From Aldehydirespirator sp963667505 (GTDB lineage Bacteria > Actinomycetota > Acidimicrobiia > Acidimicrobiales > Aldehydirespiratoraceae), in assembly GCA_963667505.2 (NCBI GenBank), contig OY763490.2:4030001-4094000 (forward strand): DNA of 64,000 nt, given 5' to 3'. The position numbers and the translations under genes were made by a program. Numbering within the stretch: position 1 is the first letter of the stretch; the number at the start of each line of letters is the position of its first letter. The notes beneath the pieces are model-generated. The model was not told the origin of the DNA. It was given only the letters and a program-made list of their open reading frames with translations, and searched no databases. Of this stretch, positions 45,409 through 54,148 are shown one piece after another.

Positions 45409-46701
45409 ATGGTCAGCCAATCCCGCGTCGAGCACTCCGGCATCGTGCGCGGCCTGGTCGCAGCGCTGATGGCGGTGGCGGGCTTCGGATGCGGAGGCGT
45501 CGGCGACAGTGGCGAAGTCGAGCCTGAGAAGTCCGAGCCCGCCGCCGTCGAGCCCTCGTTCGACGACGCCGACATCGGCTCCTCCGACGGCGGCGGGACC
45601 GAGTCGGAGCCGGCCGACGCGCCCAGCGTCGGGGCTGAGGTTCTGCTCCGGTCGACGCCGCGTGAGAACGTGCCCAGCGGACTTCGCGACCCCGAGAATC
45701 CCGAGCATCCCGAGCCGCTCGTCGAACTCGCCGAGATCCGGGGAGTGGTGCCGCCCGACGCCATCCCCGCCCTGGAGGATCCCGCCTTCGAGCCGGCGGG
45801 CGAAGCCGGCTGGCTGCCCAACGTGGAGCCGGTGCTGGCCCTGGAGATCGACGGCGACGCCCGGGCCTACCCATTGCGGATCATGACTTGGCACGAGCTG
45901 GTCAACGGCACCGTCGGCGGCGTGCCCGTCACGGTGTCGTACTGCCCGCTGTGCAACTCCGCGGTCGCCTACGACCGACGGGTGGGGGAGCGGATCCTCG
46001 ACTTCGGGACCTCCGGCGCGTTGTTGAACTCTGCGCTGGTCATGTACGACCGCCAGACCGAGAGCCTGTGGTCGCACTACACCGGCCAGGCCGTGGTCGG
46101 GCACCTCACCGGGGCCGAGCTCAACCTGATCCCGGTGCAGACGGTGTCGTTCGAGTCGTTCCTCGCCGCCCACCCGGACGGCCAGGTGCTCAGCCAGGCC
46201 ACCGGCCACTCTCGCCATTACGGCCAGAACCCGTACAGCAACTACGACTCCAGCAGCCGGCCCTTCCTCTTCATCGGCGACTTCGACGACCGACTCGACC
46301 CCATGGCCAGGGTGGTGGCGCTGCGCGACGGCGCTGAGGGCGCGGTCGTCCCCTACGAGGTTCTGGCCGAGCAGCAGGTGGTGGCGTTCTCGTTCGCGGG
46401 ACGCGAGCTTGTCGCCCTCTACGAGCCGGGACTGGCCAGCGCGCTGGACTCGCCTGTGATCGTCGAGGGCCGCGACGTCGGCGCCACCGGCGTGTTCGTG
46501 CGCTCCCTCGACGGTCGACGCCTCGACCTGGAGGCCCGGGCGGACGGCGGCTTTGTCGACGCCGACACCGGCGCCGTCTACGACATTCTGGGCAAGCCGT
46601 CGGACATTGCCCTCGCCCCCCTCGAGCCGGTCGAGCATCTGGACACCTTCTGGTTCGCAGCCGCCGCCTTCTACCCGGAAGCGGACATCATCGGACAGTA
46701 G
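45409..46701 (+). CDS. DUF3179 domain-containing protein, probably exported
   Basis: A 430-residue protein. The N-terminus looks like a lipoprotein signal (LVAALMAVAGFGCGG), although the residues before Cys are not an ideal lipobox. After an acidic linker, residues about 110-425 match DUF3179, including MTWHELVNGTVGGVPVTVSYCPLCNSAVAYDR and GTSGALLNSALVMYDRQTESLW (given here as positional landmarks). The CPLC pair and several His could bind metal. Function unknown. TAGCTT (45395-45400) ends 8 nt before the ATG. Confidence 0.82.
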   Translation: MVSQSRVEHSGIVRGLVAALMAVAGFGCGGVGDSGEVEPEKSEPAAVEPSFDDADIGSSDGGGTESEPADAPSVGAEVLLRSTPRENVPSGLRDPENPEHPEPLVELAEIRGVVPPDAIPALEDPAFEPAGEAGWLPNVEPVLALEIDGDARAYPLRIMTWHELVNGTVGGVPVTVSYCPLCNSAVAYDRRVGERILDFGTSGALLNSALVMYDRQTESLWSHYTGQAVVGHLTGAELNLIPVQTVSFESFLAAHPDGQVLSQATGHSRHYGQNPYSNYDSSSRPFLFIGDFDDRLDPMARVVALRDGAEGAVVPYEVLAEQQVVAFSFAGRELVALYEPGLASALDSPVIVEGRDVGATGVFVRSLDGRRLDLEARADGGFVDADTGAVYDILGKPSDIALAPLEPVEHLDTFWFAAAAFYPEADIIGQ

Positions 46702-46793
46702 GCATTCCGGATCCGTCTGCGGCCGTAGGAGTCGGCATCCGAACGCCGGCAGCTGGCGGGCGACGCTCTGCCAGATCGCGGTAGGCCGCTGGG

Positions 46794-47270
46794 TCAGGCC
46801 GCGCCGAAGGCGCGTGGGTGGCGGTAGGCGCCGGCGACGATCTGCCCGTCACTCACGGTCAACTCCCAGATGGACGCCTTCTTGCAGCGGCCCCGGTCGG
46901 GGAGTTCCAGGCCGTATCGGTAGAGCAGCCACAGCACGCCCGGAATCACATCGCCGTGGCTGCACAGCACCGAATCGCCGTCCTCGCCTGCCAATGAGCC
47001 GATCAGCCTGAACGCGTCGGACGGGTAGCTGCCCTCGGCCAGTTCGTCGCGAGACTGCACCGCCAGTCCCAGCCGGCGCCCGAGAGGTGCCACGGTGTCC
47101 ACGCAGCGCACGGCCGGACTCGACAGGATGCGCCTCACCGGTTTGGTGGCCAGCTCGATGCCGATGGCCTCGGCCTGAGCCCGGCCGCCCTCGTCGAGAG
47201 GCCGCAGAAAGTCGTCGCCCCGCCAGCTGTACCGGTCGCCGGCATCAGCATGACGAACAACGTGCAGCAT
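46794..47270 (-). CDS. SixA-like histidine phosphatase
   Basis: A 158-residue histidine phosphatase with LHVVRHADAG at the N-terminus (Arg6-His7), the ILSSPAVRCVDT helix and VLCSHGDVIP supplying the second His. Short length and sequence resemble SixA-type phosphohistidine phosphatases. GGAG lies 6 nt before ATG 47270. Lies between DUF3179 and Mrp, in opposite orientation to both. Confidence 0.85.
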   Translation of the reverse strand: MLHVVRHADAGDRYSWRGDDFLRPLDEGGRAQAEAIGIELATKPVRRILSSPAVRCVDTVAPLGRRLGLAVQSRDELAEGSYPSDAFRLIGSLAGEDGDSVLCSHGDVIPGVLWLLYRYGLELPDRGRCKKASIWELTVSDGQIVAGAYRHPRAFGAA

Positions 47271-47358
47271 CGCTAGCTCCGAGGCGTTCCCTGGAGGCGC
47301 CCGGGTGCGTTAGGGATCGAGCTGAGGGGCGCTCGGGGCACGGCGTTAGCCTAGGCCC

Positions 47359-48498
47359 GTGGCCGTCACGGAAGCGGAGGTGATCGAGGCCCTCCGACCG
47401 GTGGAGGACCCCGAACTGCACCGCAGCATCGTCGACTTGGGCATGTACCGGGGCGTGCGACTCGACGGCGGGCACGCCGACGTGCAGATCGCGCTCACCG
47501 TGGCCGGCTGCCCGCTGCGCAGCGAGATCCAGACCAGGGTCAGCGACGCGCTGTTGGCCCTCGACGGCGTGGCCGCGGTCACGCTCGACTTCACCGTGAT
47601 GAGTGACGCCGATCGGGCCGAGCTGCGCACCAAGCTCCATGGCAACCCGGCCGCCACCGCCGGATCGGGGCCCGCGCACGGCCACGCCGAGGGCCGGGCC
47701 ATCCCGTTCGCCGAGCCCGGCAACGCCACCCGCACGCTGCTGATCGCCTCGGGCAAGGGCGGCGTGGGCAAGTCGTCGGTCACCGCCAACCTGGCCATCG
47801 CGCTGGCCGCGAGAGGCCGCTCCACCGCGGTGGTGGACGCCGACGTGTGGGGCTTCTCGATCCCCAGGATGCTCGGCGTCGACCGGGCGCCGGTGGTGAT
47901 CGACGACATGATCGTGCCGCCGGAGGTGCATGGAGTGCGCTGCATCTCGATGGGCTTCTTCGCCCAGGAGGACCAGCCGGTGATCTGGCGGGGCCCGATG
48001 CTGCACAAGGCCCTCGAGCAGTTCCTCACCGACGTGTACTGGGACGACCCCGACTTCCTGCTGGTGGACCTGCCGCCGGGCACCGGCGACATCTCGTTGT
48101 CGTTGTCGCAGTTCCTGCCCCGCTCCGAGGCCTACGTGGTGACCACCCCCAACCCGGCCGCCCAGAGAGTGGCCCAGCGCTCGGCGTTCATGTTCGACAA
48201 GGTCAACATCTCCGTGCGGGGCGTGATCGAGAACATGTCCTGGTTCACCGGCGACGACGGCAAGCGCTACCGGCTGTTCGGCGCCGGCGGCGGGCAGGAT
48301 CTGGCCCAGCGGCTCGAAGTGGAGCTCATCGGCCAGGTGCCGATGGCCATCCCGCTGCGGGAGGGCAGCGACCAGGGGCGGCCGATCATGGCGGTCGATC
48401 CGGGCGCCGAGACATCGCGCGTCTTCGCGGACATGGCATCCTGGATCGAGGCCCACGGCCCCACCAAACGGACCCATCCGGAGTTGAGGATCGTCTGA
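47359..48498 (+). CDS. mrp: Mrp/ApbC-type iron-sulfur cluster carrier
   Basis: A 379-residue P-loop ATPase. Residues 1-95 are a MIP18/DUF59 domain (EVIEALRPVEDPELHRSIVDLGM). The deviant Walker A SGKGGVGKSS and LLVDLPPGTGD are typical of Mrp/Nbp35. The C-terminal segment that usually has CxxC reads ENMSWFTGDDGKRYRLFGAGGG in outline with no Cys, so cluster binding through that pair is unlikely. TAGCCT (47347-47352) ends 6 nt before GTG 47359, suggesting a leaderless mRNA. Confidence 0.9.
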   Translation: MAVTEAEVIEALRPVEDPELHRSIVDLGMYRGVRLDGGHADVQIALTVAGCPLRSEIQTRVSDALLALDGVAAVTLDFTVMSDADRAELRTKLHGNPAATAGSGPAHGHAEGRAIPFAEPGNATRTLLIASGKGGVGKSSVTANLAIALAARGRSTAVVDADVWGFSIPRMLGVDRAPVVIDDMIVPPEVHGVRCISMGFFAQEDQPVIWRGPMLHKALEQFLTDVYWDDPDFLLVDLPPGTGDISLSLSQFLPRSEAYVVTTPNPAAQRVAQRSAFMFDKVNISVRGVIENMSWFTGDDGKRYRLFGAGGGQDLAQRLEVELIGQVPMAIPLREGSDQGRPIMAVDPGAETSRVFADMASWIEAHGPTKRTHPELRIV

Positions 48499-48517
48499 GA
48501 CAGCCAAGGAGACGAGT

Positions 48518-48745
48518 GTGGATCTTCGCATCGGCATCGCCGACAACCCCCAACCGATCACGGTCACAGTGGCCGACGACGCCGACCGGGACGCGCTGAA
48601 GGCGTCGGTCGAGGCCGCGATGCGGGGCGAGTCGGCCGTGCTTTGGATCACCGACAGCAAGGGCCGGGAGGTTGCGGCGGCTTCGTCGCGGCTCACCTAC
48701 GTCGAGATAGGCCCGGCTAGCAGCAACCCGATCGGGTTCGGCTGA
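48518..48745 (+). CDS. DUF3107 family protein
   Basis: A 75-residue protein matching the short actinobacterial DUF3107 family (start DLRIGIADNPQPI, end YVEIGPASSNPIGFG). No known activity. CAAGGAGACG lies before GTG 48518. Between mrp and the histidine kinase on the same strand, probably co-transcribed. Confidence 0.85.
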   Translation: MDLRIGIADNPQPITVTVADDADRDALKASVEAAMRGESAVLWITDSKGREVAAASSRLTYVEIGPASSNPIGFG

Positions 48746-48772
48746 CGTCCGACTGAAGGCGAAGCTGCAGCG

Positions 48773-50356
48773 ATGGCCGGTCTCGCGGAGCTGGCTCGGG
48801 CCCGCACCGCCCTCGACGAGCGCTCCATCGACCATCTGCACCGGCTCGTCGCCTCGTGGGCGCCGCTGGCCGACCTCTCCTTCGGCGACCTCCTGCTGTA
48901 CGCACCCTGCGTCGGAGGGTTCGGTCCCGCGCCGGTCGCGGCCGCCGAGAATCGGCCGTCGGGCGAGACCGAGACCGGCGGGGACGGCGACTTCGTCGTG
49001 CTGGCTCACGCTCGCGCCAACACCGGCCCCACCGTTCACGTGATCGACCCGGTCGGTTCCCTCGTCCAAGACCCGGCACTGAAATGGCTCCGCGCCGCGA
49101 TGGAGGCCGGCGAGTCGGGCGAGGCGGAGATCGCAGAGTTCGGCGACCGCTCCAGTCTGGGCGACGACACCGTCGTGGAGGAGGAGGGCACCCTGCGGCT
49201 GCGCGACCGGCGCCGCGTCGCCGACTACGTGCCGGTCCGTTGCGGCGGCGTCCCGGTGGCAGTGCTGGCCCGAGAGGCGGCACCGGCCCCCATCCGCCAC
49301 GAGAATCCCCTGGAGACCGTCTATCGCGGGCTGTACGCCCGCTTCGCGCAGATGATCGCATCCGGTGCCTTCCCTTATGACCGAATGGAGCGGGTGGGCG
49401 AGTTCCGAGAGCCCCGCGTGGGCGACGGCGTGATAGTGCTCGACCGCGAGGGCCGGATCAGCTACGCCTCGCCCAATGCCCGCAGCGCTCTGCACCGGCT
49501 GGGGGTGACGCGGCCCGTGCCGGGCTGCCGCCTGGACGATCTCGAGCTCGACGACACGGTGATACGCCGCTCCTTCTGGCGGCGGCGCTCCACGGTGGCC
49601 GAGTTCACCGCCGGTTCGGGGATCGTGGTGGTGCTGCGGGCCTACCCGCTGGTGGCCGAGAACCGGATCACCGGGGCGCTGGCGCTGCTGCGGGACGTGT
49701 CCGAGTTGCGCCACCACGACCGCCTGCTGCTCTCGAAGGACGCCACGATCCGCGAGATCCATCACAGGGTCAAGAACAACCTCCAGACCGTCAGCTCGCT
49801 GCTTCATCTCCAGGCTCGGCGCCTCGACAGCGCTGAGGCCAAGGCCGCGGTGGAGAGTTCGGTGCGGCGCATCGCGTCGATCGCCATGGTGCACGAGCAC
49901 CTTGCCCTCGACACGAGCTCCGACCTTGACTTCGACGGCATCGTGGGCCCGCTGCTGCGTCTGGTGGAGGAGGGGCTCGCCTTGGCCGGGCGCTCGCTCA
50001 CGATCTCGGTGGAGGGCACCGTCGGCGAGATCGACGGCGAGACGGCCATGCCCCTGGCGGTCGTGCTGGTGGAGTTGGTGCAGAACGCCTTCCAGCACGC
50101 CGGGCCTCTCGCAGGGCCCGCCCAGCGGGTGGAGGTGCGCTTCGCCCGCACCGCCAAGACCCTGACGATGCGCGTCACTGACGACGGGCCGGGCGTGGCC
50201 GACGGCTTCTCGCTGGACCGCGACGCCGGACTCGGCCTCACCATCGTGCGCACCTTCGTGGTGCACGACCTCGGCGGTTCGATCACCATCAAGGCCGCAT
50301 CCGCGGACGCTCCCCGAGGCACCGCGATCGAGGTGTCAGTGCCGCGCCGGAGCTAG
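48773..50356 (+). CDS. PdtaS-like sensor histidine kinase
   Basis: A 527-residue soluble kinase. An N-terminal GAF-type domain (about 1-190) is followed by a PAS domain (about 215-310), then a HisKA_2 segment EIHHRVKNNLQTVSSLLHLQ with the phosphate-accepting His at 330 or 331, and an HATPase domain (VELVQNAFQHA, then DDGPGVADGF and GLGLTIVRTF). This architecture matches PdtaS, the actinobacterial kinase whose usual partner is the ANTAR RNA-binding regulator PdtaR; no partner gene is in this window. No membrane helices. Confidence 0.88.
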   Translation: MAGLAELARARTALDERSIDHLHRLVASWAPLADLSFGDLLLYAPCVGGFGPAPVAAAENRPSGETETGGDGDFVVLAHARANTGPTVHVIDPVGSLVQDPALKWLRAAMEAGESGEAEIAEFGDRSSLGDDTVVEEEGTLRLRDRRRVADYVPVRCGGVPVAVLAREAAPAPIRHENPLETVYRGLYARFAQMIASGAFPYDRMERVGEFREPRVGDGVIVLDREGRISYASPNARSALHRLGVTRPVPGCRLDDLELDDTVIRRSFWRRRSTVAEFTAGSGIVVVLRAYPLVAENRITGALALLRDVSELRHHDRLLLSKDATIREIHHRVKNNLQTVSSLLHLQARRLDSAEAKAAVESSVRRIASIAMVHEHLALDTSSDLDFDGIVGPLLRLVEEGLALAGRSLTISVEGTVGEIDGETAMPLAVVLVELVQNAFQHAGPLAGPAQRVEVRFARTAKTLTMRVTDDGPGVADGFSLDRDAGLGLTIVRTFVVHDLGGSITIKAASADAPRGTAIEVSVPRRS

Positions 50357-50397
50357 AACGCTCCCACCGGACAGCGCCTTCCGCCTCGCTACGGGCT

Positions 50398-50442
50398 GCT
50401 CCGCTGCGGCTTGTCCCGCTGCGGCCTGCCCCGCTGTGGCCT
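50398..50442 (+). repeat. Three 15-nt tandem repeats upstream of the glycerophosphodiesterase gene
   Basis: Units GCTCCGCTGCGGCTT, GTCCCGCTGCGGCCT and GCCCCGCTGTGGCCT follow each other at 50398, 50413 and 50428. A partial fourth follows. Confidence 0.8.
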
Positions 50443-50511
50443 GTTGGCCGCTTCAAGGGCCGGTTGTCGGTCGGCTTCCGGCCGGTGGGCACGGTGTGGG
50501 AGACTGCCTGC

Positions 50512-51195
50512 GTGACGGCTGTGATCGCGCATCGCGGGGCGAGCGCCGTGGCGCGCGAGAACACCCTGGACGCGTTCAGGCTGGCCCGGGAACTCGGCGC
50601 CGACTGGGTCGAGTTGGACGTGCGCCGGACAGCCGACGGGGTGGCCGTCGTCCATCACGACGCCCATCTGGCCGACGGGCGCACCATAGGCACGATTCAG
50701 GCCGACGAACTGCCCGACTACGTACCCAGCCTGGCCGAGGCCCTGGAGACCTGCGAGGGCATGGGCGTGCACCTCGAGATCAAGAACCTTCCCGACGATC
50801 CCGACTACGACCGTGAGAACCTGGTGGCCGACGCGGTGGTGGGCCTCATCGCCGCTTACCTCGGGCCGGCGCGGGCGGTGGTCTCGTCTTTCAACGTCGA
50901 CGCGGCGGACGCGGTGCGGGCCGTCGACCCGATAATCCCCACCGCGCTGGTCTGCGGGATCGTCCAGCCCGCCGCGGCGATAGACCGGGCCCGCGCCCAT
51001 GAGATGGCCGCGGTGCACCCCTTCGATGCCATGTGCGACGCGGCCTTCGTGCGCAGGGCCCACCGATTCGGGCTCGCCGTCAACGTCTGGACGATCAACG
51101 AGCCCGACCGCATGGCCGAACTGGTCGCCATGGGGGTGGACGGCCTGATCACCGACGTCCCCGACACGGCCCGTTCCGTCGTGGACGCCGTCTGA
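50512..51195 (+). CDS. Glycerophosphodiester phosphodiesterase
   Basis: A 227-residue GDPD-family protein. IAHRGASAVARENTLDAFRLA contains the first catalytic His and metal-binding Glu, WVELDVRRTADGVAVVHHD the second His and further ligands, and VHLEIKN another Glu. It hydrolyses glycerophosphodiesters to glycerol-3-phosphate and an alcohol. No signal peptide, so it likely acts in the cytoplasm. GTG 50512 chosen because family similarity starts there. Confidence 0.9.
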   Translation: MTAVIAHRGASAVARENTLDAFRLARELGADWVELDVRRTADGVAVVHHDAHLADGRTIGTIQADELPDYVPSLAEALETCEGMGVHLEIKNLPDDPDYDRENLVADAVVGLIAAYLGPARAVVSSFNVDAADAVRAVDPIIPTALVCGIVQPAAAIDRARAHEMAAVHPFDAMCDAAFVRRAHRFGLAVNVWTINEPDRMAELVAMGVDGLITDVPDTARSVVDAV

Positions 51196-51255
51196 CCTGG
51201 GGCTGGCCTCACACGCCGCCTGAGCTGGCCCTGGCCTCACAGGCCGTCTGGCCCT
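51186..51255 (+). repeat. 28-nt tandem repeat after the glycerophosphodiesterase gene
   Basis: CGCCGTCTGACCTGG and similar begin at 51186, 51214 and (partial) 51242, an exact 28-nt period. The first copy contains the gene's stop codon (51193-51195). Confidence 0.85.
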
Positions 51256-51258
51256 AGC

Positions 51259-51282
51259 CAGAGACCTTCCGAAGAGTCTCTG
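51259..51282. terminator. Hairpin between convergent genes
   Basis: CAGAGAC (51259-51265) pairs with GTCTCTG (51276-51282), and CTT/AAG extend the stem around a CCG loop with one bulged A. Ten base pairs in total, located between the convergent glycerophosphodiesterase and lipid-kinase genes. Confidence 0.55.
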
Positions 51283-51300
51283 TGGGCCGTGTCGTTGGCG

Positions 51301-52212
51301 TCAGGGGGTGACCAGCCGCAGGGCTTCAGGCTCCCAGCGGATGTTCAGACGCGGAGTGGTGCCCAGGTAGTCGCCGTCCATCTGGTATTCGATGGGCGGG
51401 TCGGCAGTCACGGTCAGCTTGCGGAGGCCGGTGTGCACCGTCGCTCCCGGCAGGCCCTGCACGCCCCCGGCGCCGAGAGCCCGCGCCGCCACGGGAAGCA
51501 GCCGGTGCGGCGACAGGCTGGGCAGAGTCACCGCCGCCAGGGGGTCGTGCAGCGTCGTGCCGGGAACGAGGTCGAGACTACGGCTTCCCAGGTAGGTGTA
51601 GGGGTCGGCGTTGAGCACCACCGTGAGCAGTCCCTCAGCCAGCGTCGCGCCCTCGGCGTCGAGCACCCGCATCGGGGCCCGGCGCCGGTGCGCCCGGCGC
51701 ATCCAGGTGTCGACGGAGGCGTAGATGAACAGCGGGTGCCCGGCCCATCGCTTCCACGGGCCGCGGCGCTCGACCTGCTCCACGACCGCGGCGTCGAACC
51801 CGACGCCGCAATGGAACAGGAAGTAGCGCCCCGCAGCCACGCCCAGCGCGATCCTGGCGACCGCCTTCCGGTTCAGGGCGTCGAGCAGCTGCCCGGCGGC
51901 CTCGATCGGATCGTCGGGCAGGCCGATGATGCGGGCGAACACGTTGGTGCTGCCGCCCGGCAGGGCCGCCAGGGCCGTGTCCGTTCCGGCCAGGCCGTTG
52001 GCCGTCTCGTTGAGCGTGCCGTCCCCGCCCAGCACCACCACCACATCGAACCCCTCGCTGGCAGCCGAGCGGGCCAGTCGGGTGGCGTGGCCGCGCCGGG
52101 CGGTCTCGGCCAGCGTGACCTCGTGGTCGGCCGACAGCGCCTTCTGGATCACCACCCGCCGCCGCCCCGTCACCGAGGACGCTGCCGAGTTCGCTAGGAG
52201 CACGATCCGCAC
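51301..52212 (-). CDS. Diacylglycerol kinase catalytic-domain protein
   Basis: A 303-residue protein with the DAGK signature VVVLGGDGTLNETANGL (ATP-binding GGDGT) and LPGGSTNVFARIIGLP. It belongs to the DgkB/YegS-type lipid kinase group, which phosphorylates diacylglycerol or related lipids. GTG 52212 is my choice (GTG 52218 also possible); the frame is open upstream into the etfB region but is not family-like there. Divergent from etfB, convergent with the phosphodiesterase. Confidence 0.87.
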   Translation of the reverse strand: MRIVLLANSAASSVTGRRRVVIQKALSADHEVTLAETARRGHATRLARSAASEGFDVVVVLGGDGTLNETANGLAGTDTALAALPGGSTNVFARIIGLPDDPIEAAGQLLDALNRKAVARIALGVAAGRYFLFHCGVGFDAAVVEQVERRGPWKRWAGHPLFIYASVDTWMRRAHRRRAPMRVLDAEGATLAEGLLTVVLNADPYTYLGSRSLDLVPGTTLHDPLAAVTLPSLSPHRLLPVAARALGAGGVQGLPGATVHTGLRKLTVTADPPIEYQMDGDYLGTTPRLNIRWEPEALRLVTP

Positions 52213-52299
52213 CTGCACAGTCTGTCGCCTGCGGCGGCCCAGCAGGACTTTGCCCGCTGGAGGTCCGATTCGTCGGCGGCGCTGGCACACTTGGCGACC

Positions 52300-53079
52300 A
52301 TGAAGGTTGTCGTCTGCGTGAAGCAGATCCCCGATCCCGCCGATCCCGGCTCGCTCGATCCCGAGACCAAGACCCTTCGGCGCAACATGAAGCTCATCCT
52401 CGACGAGTCCGACTCCTACGGAGTCGAGATGGCCCTGCAGCTCGTGGAAGCCGCGGGCGGCGGGTCGGTGCACCTCGTGTCCATGGTGCCCAACTCCGAG
52501 ATGAGCGGCCTGCGCACTGCGCTGGCGATGGGTGCCGACTCGGCCACTCTGATCAGCGACGAGGCGCTGGCCGGCTCGGACGCACTGGCAACGGCCAAAG
52601 TCCTGTCCGCGGCAGTGGCGAGAGCCGAGCCCGACCTGGTGCTGGCCGCCACCGAGTCCAGCGACGGCTACACGGGCGTGGTGCCCGCGCAGGTGGCCGA
52701 ACTGCTGGGCCTGCCTTCGGTCACGTTCGCCAAGGAGGTCTCAGTAAGCGACGGCGTTGCCACCGTGCGGCGCCAGACCGAGGCCGGCGCCGACCTGGTG
52801 GAGTGCCCGCTGCCCGCGGTGGTGTCGGTGACCGCCGGCGTGGTCGAGCCCCGCTATCCGTCGTTCAAGGGCATCATGCAGGCCAAGAAGAAGCCGGTCG
52901 ACGAACTGGCCGTCGCTGACCTAGGTCTCGACGCAGGCCAGGTCGGCTGGGCGGGCGCCGGCCAGGAGATCGTCGATGTCTCCGAGGCGCCCGCACGGGC
53001 CGCCGGGGAAGTGTTCGAGGACGAGGGGGACGCCCATGAGCGGATCGTGGCCTTCCTCGAAGAGCTCAAGGTCATCTAG
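52300..53079 (+). CDS. etfB: Electron transfer flavoprotein beta subunit
   Basis: A 259-residue EtfB/FixA protein. KVVVCVKQIPDPADP at the start, AMGADSATLISD, and VEPRYPSFKGIMQAKKKP in the signature region are diagnostic. With EtfA it receives electrons from acyl-CoA dehydrogenases and passes them to the quinone pool. ATG 52300 preferred over in-frame TTG 52291. etfA follows after 10 nt. Confidence 0.94.
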   Translation: MKVVVCVKQIPDPADPGSLDPETKTLRRNMKLILDESDSYGVEMALQLVEAAGGGSVHLVSMVPNSEMSGLRTALAMGADSATLISDEALAGSDALATAKVLSAAVARAEPDLVLAATESSDGYTGVVPAQVAELLGLPSVTFAKEVSVSDGVATVRRQTEAGADLVECPLPAVVSVTAGVVEPRYPSFKGIMQAKKKPVDELAVADLGLDAGQVGWAGAGQEIVDVSEAPARAAGEVFEDEGDAHERIVAFLEELKVI

Positions 53080-53089
53080 GGGGACGCCG

Positions 53090-54067
53090 ATGGGACTCGA
53101 CAAGATCTGGGTGTACGGAGAGGCCGGCGCCGACGGCGTCGCCACGATCACGCTGGAGATGCTGGCCAAGGCCCGGCAGCTGGCCGGCACCGTCGAGGTC
53201 TTCCTCGGCGGCGACGGGTCGGCCGCGGCCGCCGAGTTGGGCGACCACGGCGCCTCCAGGGTCCTCGCCACCGGAGATCTGGGCGGCAGGATGCAGGGCG
53301 TGTCGGTCGCCTCGGCCGTGGCCGCGGCGATCTCGGACGGCTCGGTGGACGCCCCCGACGTGTTCATGCTGGGCACCACCTACGACGGCCGCGACGTGGC
53401 TGCCCGCCTGTCGGTGAAGCTCGACGTCGGCGTGCTGTCGAACGTCGTCGACCTGGTCGCCGACACCGACGGCGACGGCCTGCTTGGCGTCGAGCCTGTC
53501 TTCGGCGGAACCCACAACGTGACCTCCCGCTTCACCGTCGCCAAGTCGGGGATCTGGCTGGTCAGGCCCAAGTCCTTCGAGCCCTCAGCGACGGGCGGGC
53601 CTCCCGCCGAGGTGGCGGCCCTGCCGGTGCCCGATCTGGGCGCAGTCGGCGGGGCGAGGGTCCGTGAGCGCTTCACCGAGGAGTCCGAGGGCCCCAAGCT
53701 CGACGAGGCCGCCATCGTCGTGTCGGGCGGGCGGGGCCTCGGCTCGGCGGAGGCCTACTCCATGATCGAGCGCCTGGCCGGCGGGCTCGGCGCCGCCCCC
53801 GGCGCCAGCCGGGCAATCGTGGACGCGGGCTGGGTGCCCTACAGCTACCAGGTCGGCCAGACCGGCAAGGTGGTGAAGCCCACCGTCTACATCGCCTGCG
53901 GCATCTCCGGCGCCACCCAGCACCTGGTGGGCATGAAGGGCTCCAAGAACATCATCGCCATCAACAAGGACTCCGAGGCCCCCATCTTCGCGGTGGCCGA
54001 CTTGGGCATCGTCGGCGATGTGCACAAGGTGCTGCCCAAGCTCACCGCGGCCCTCGAGGGCCGCTGA
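53090..54067 (+). CDS. etfA: Electron transfer flavoprotein alpha subunit
   Basis: A 325-residue EtfA/FixB protein. The FAD-binding C-terminal domain shows VVSGGRGLGS, VDAGWVPYSYQVGQTGKVVKP, YIACGISGATQHLVGMKGS and AINKDSEAPIFAVADLGIVGD, all EtfA landmarks. Pairs with EtfB. Start ATG 53090, shortly after the etfB stop. Confidence 0.95.
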   Translation: MGLDKIWVYGEAGADGVATITLEMLAKARQLAGTVEVFLGGDGSAAAAELGDHGASRVLATGDLGGRMQGVSVASAVAAAISDGSVDAPDVFMLGTTYDGRDVAARLSVKLDVGVLSNVVDLVADTDGDGLLGVEPVFGGTHNVTSRFTVAKSGIWLVRPKSFEPSATGGPPAEVAALPVPDLGAVGGARVRERFTEESEGPKLDEAAIVVSGGRGLGSAEAYSMIERLAGGLGAAPGASRAIVDAGWVPYSYQVGQTGKVVKPTVYIACGISGATQHLVGMKGSKNIIAINKDSEAPIFAVADLGIVGDVHKVLPKLTAALEGR

Positions 54068-54148
54068 GGCAGACCCTGGCAGGCGTGGCTAGGGTGGGCC
54101 TCGGCGCCCACCGGGCGCGGGCGATCCTGTCGGGAGAACGGGGGGTCC

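Noticed and set aside
48386..50266. 626-codon minus-strand frame opposite the sensor kinase
   Set aside because: The kinase has GAF, PAS, HisKA_2 and HATPase motifs on the plus strand; the antisense frame has none.
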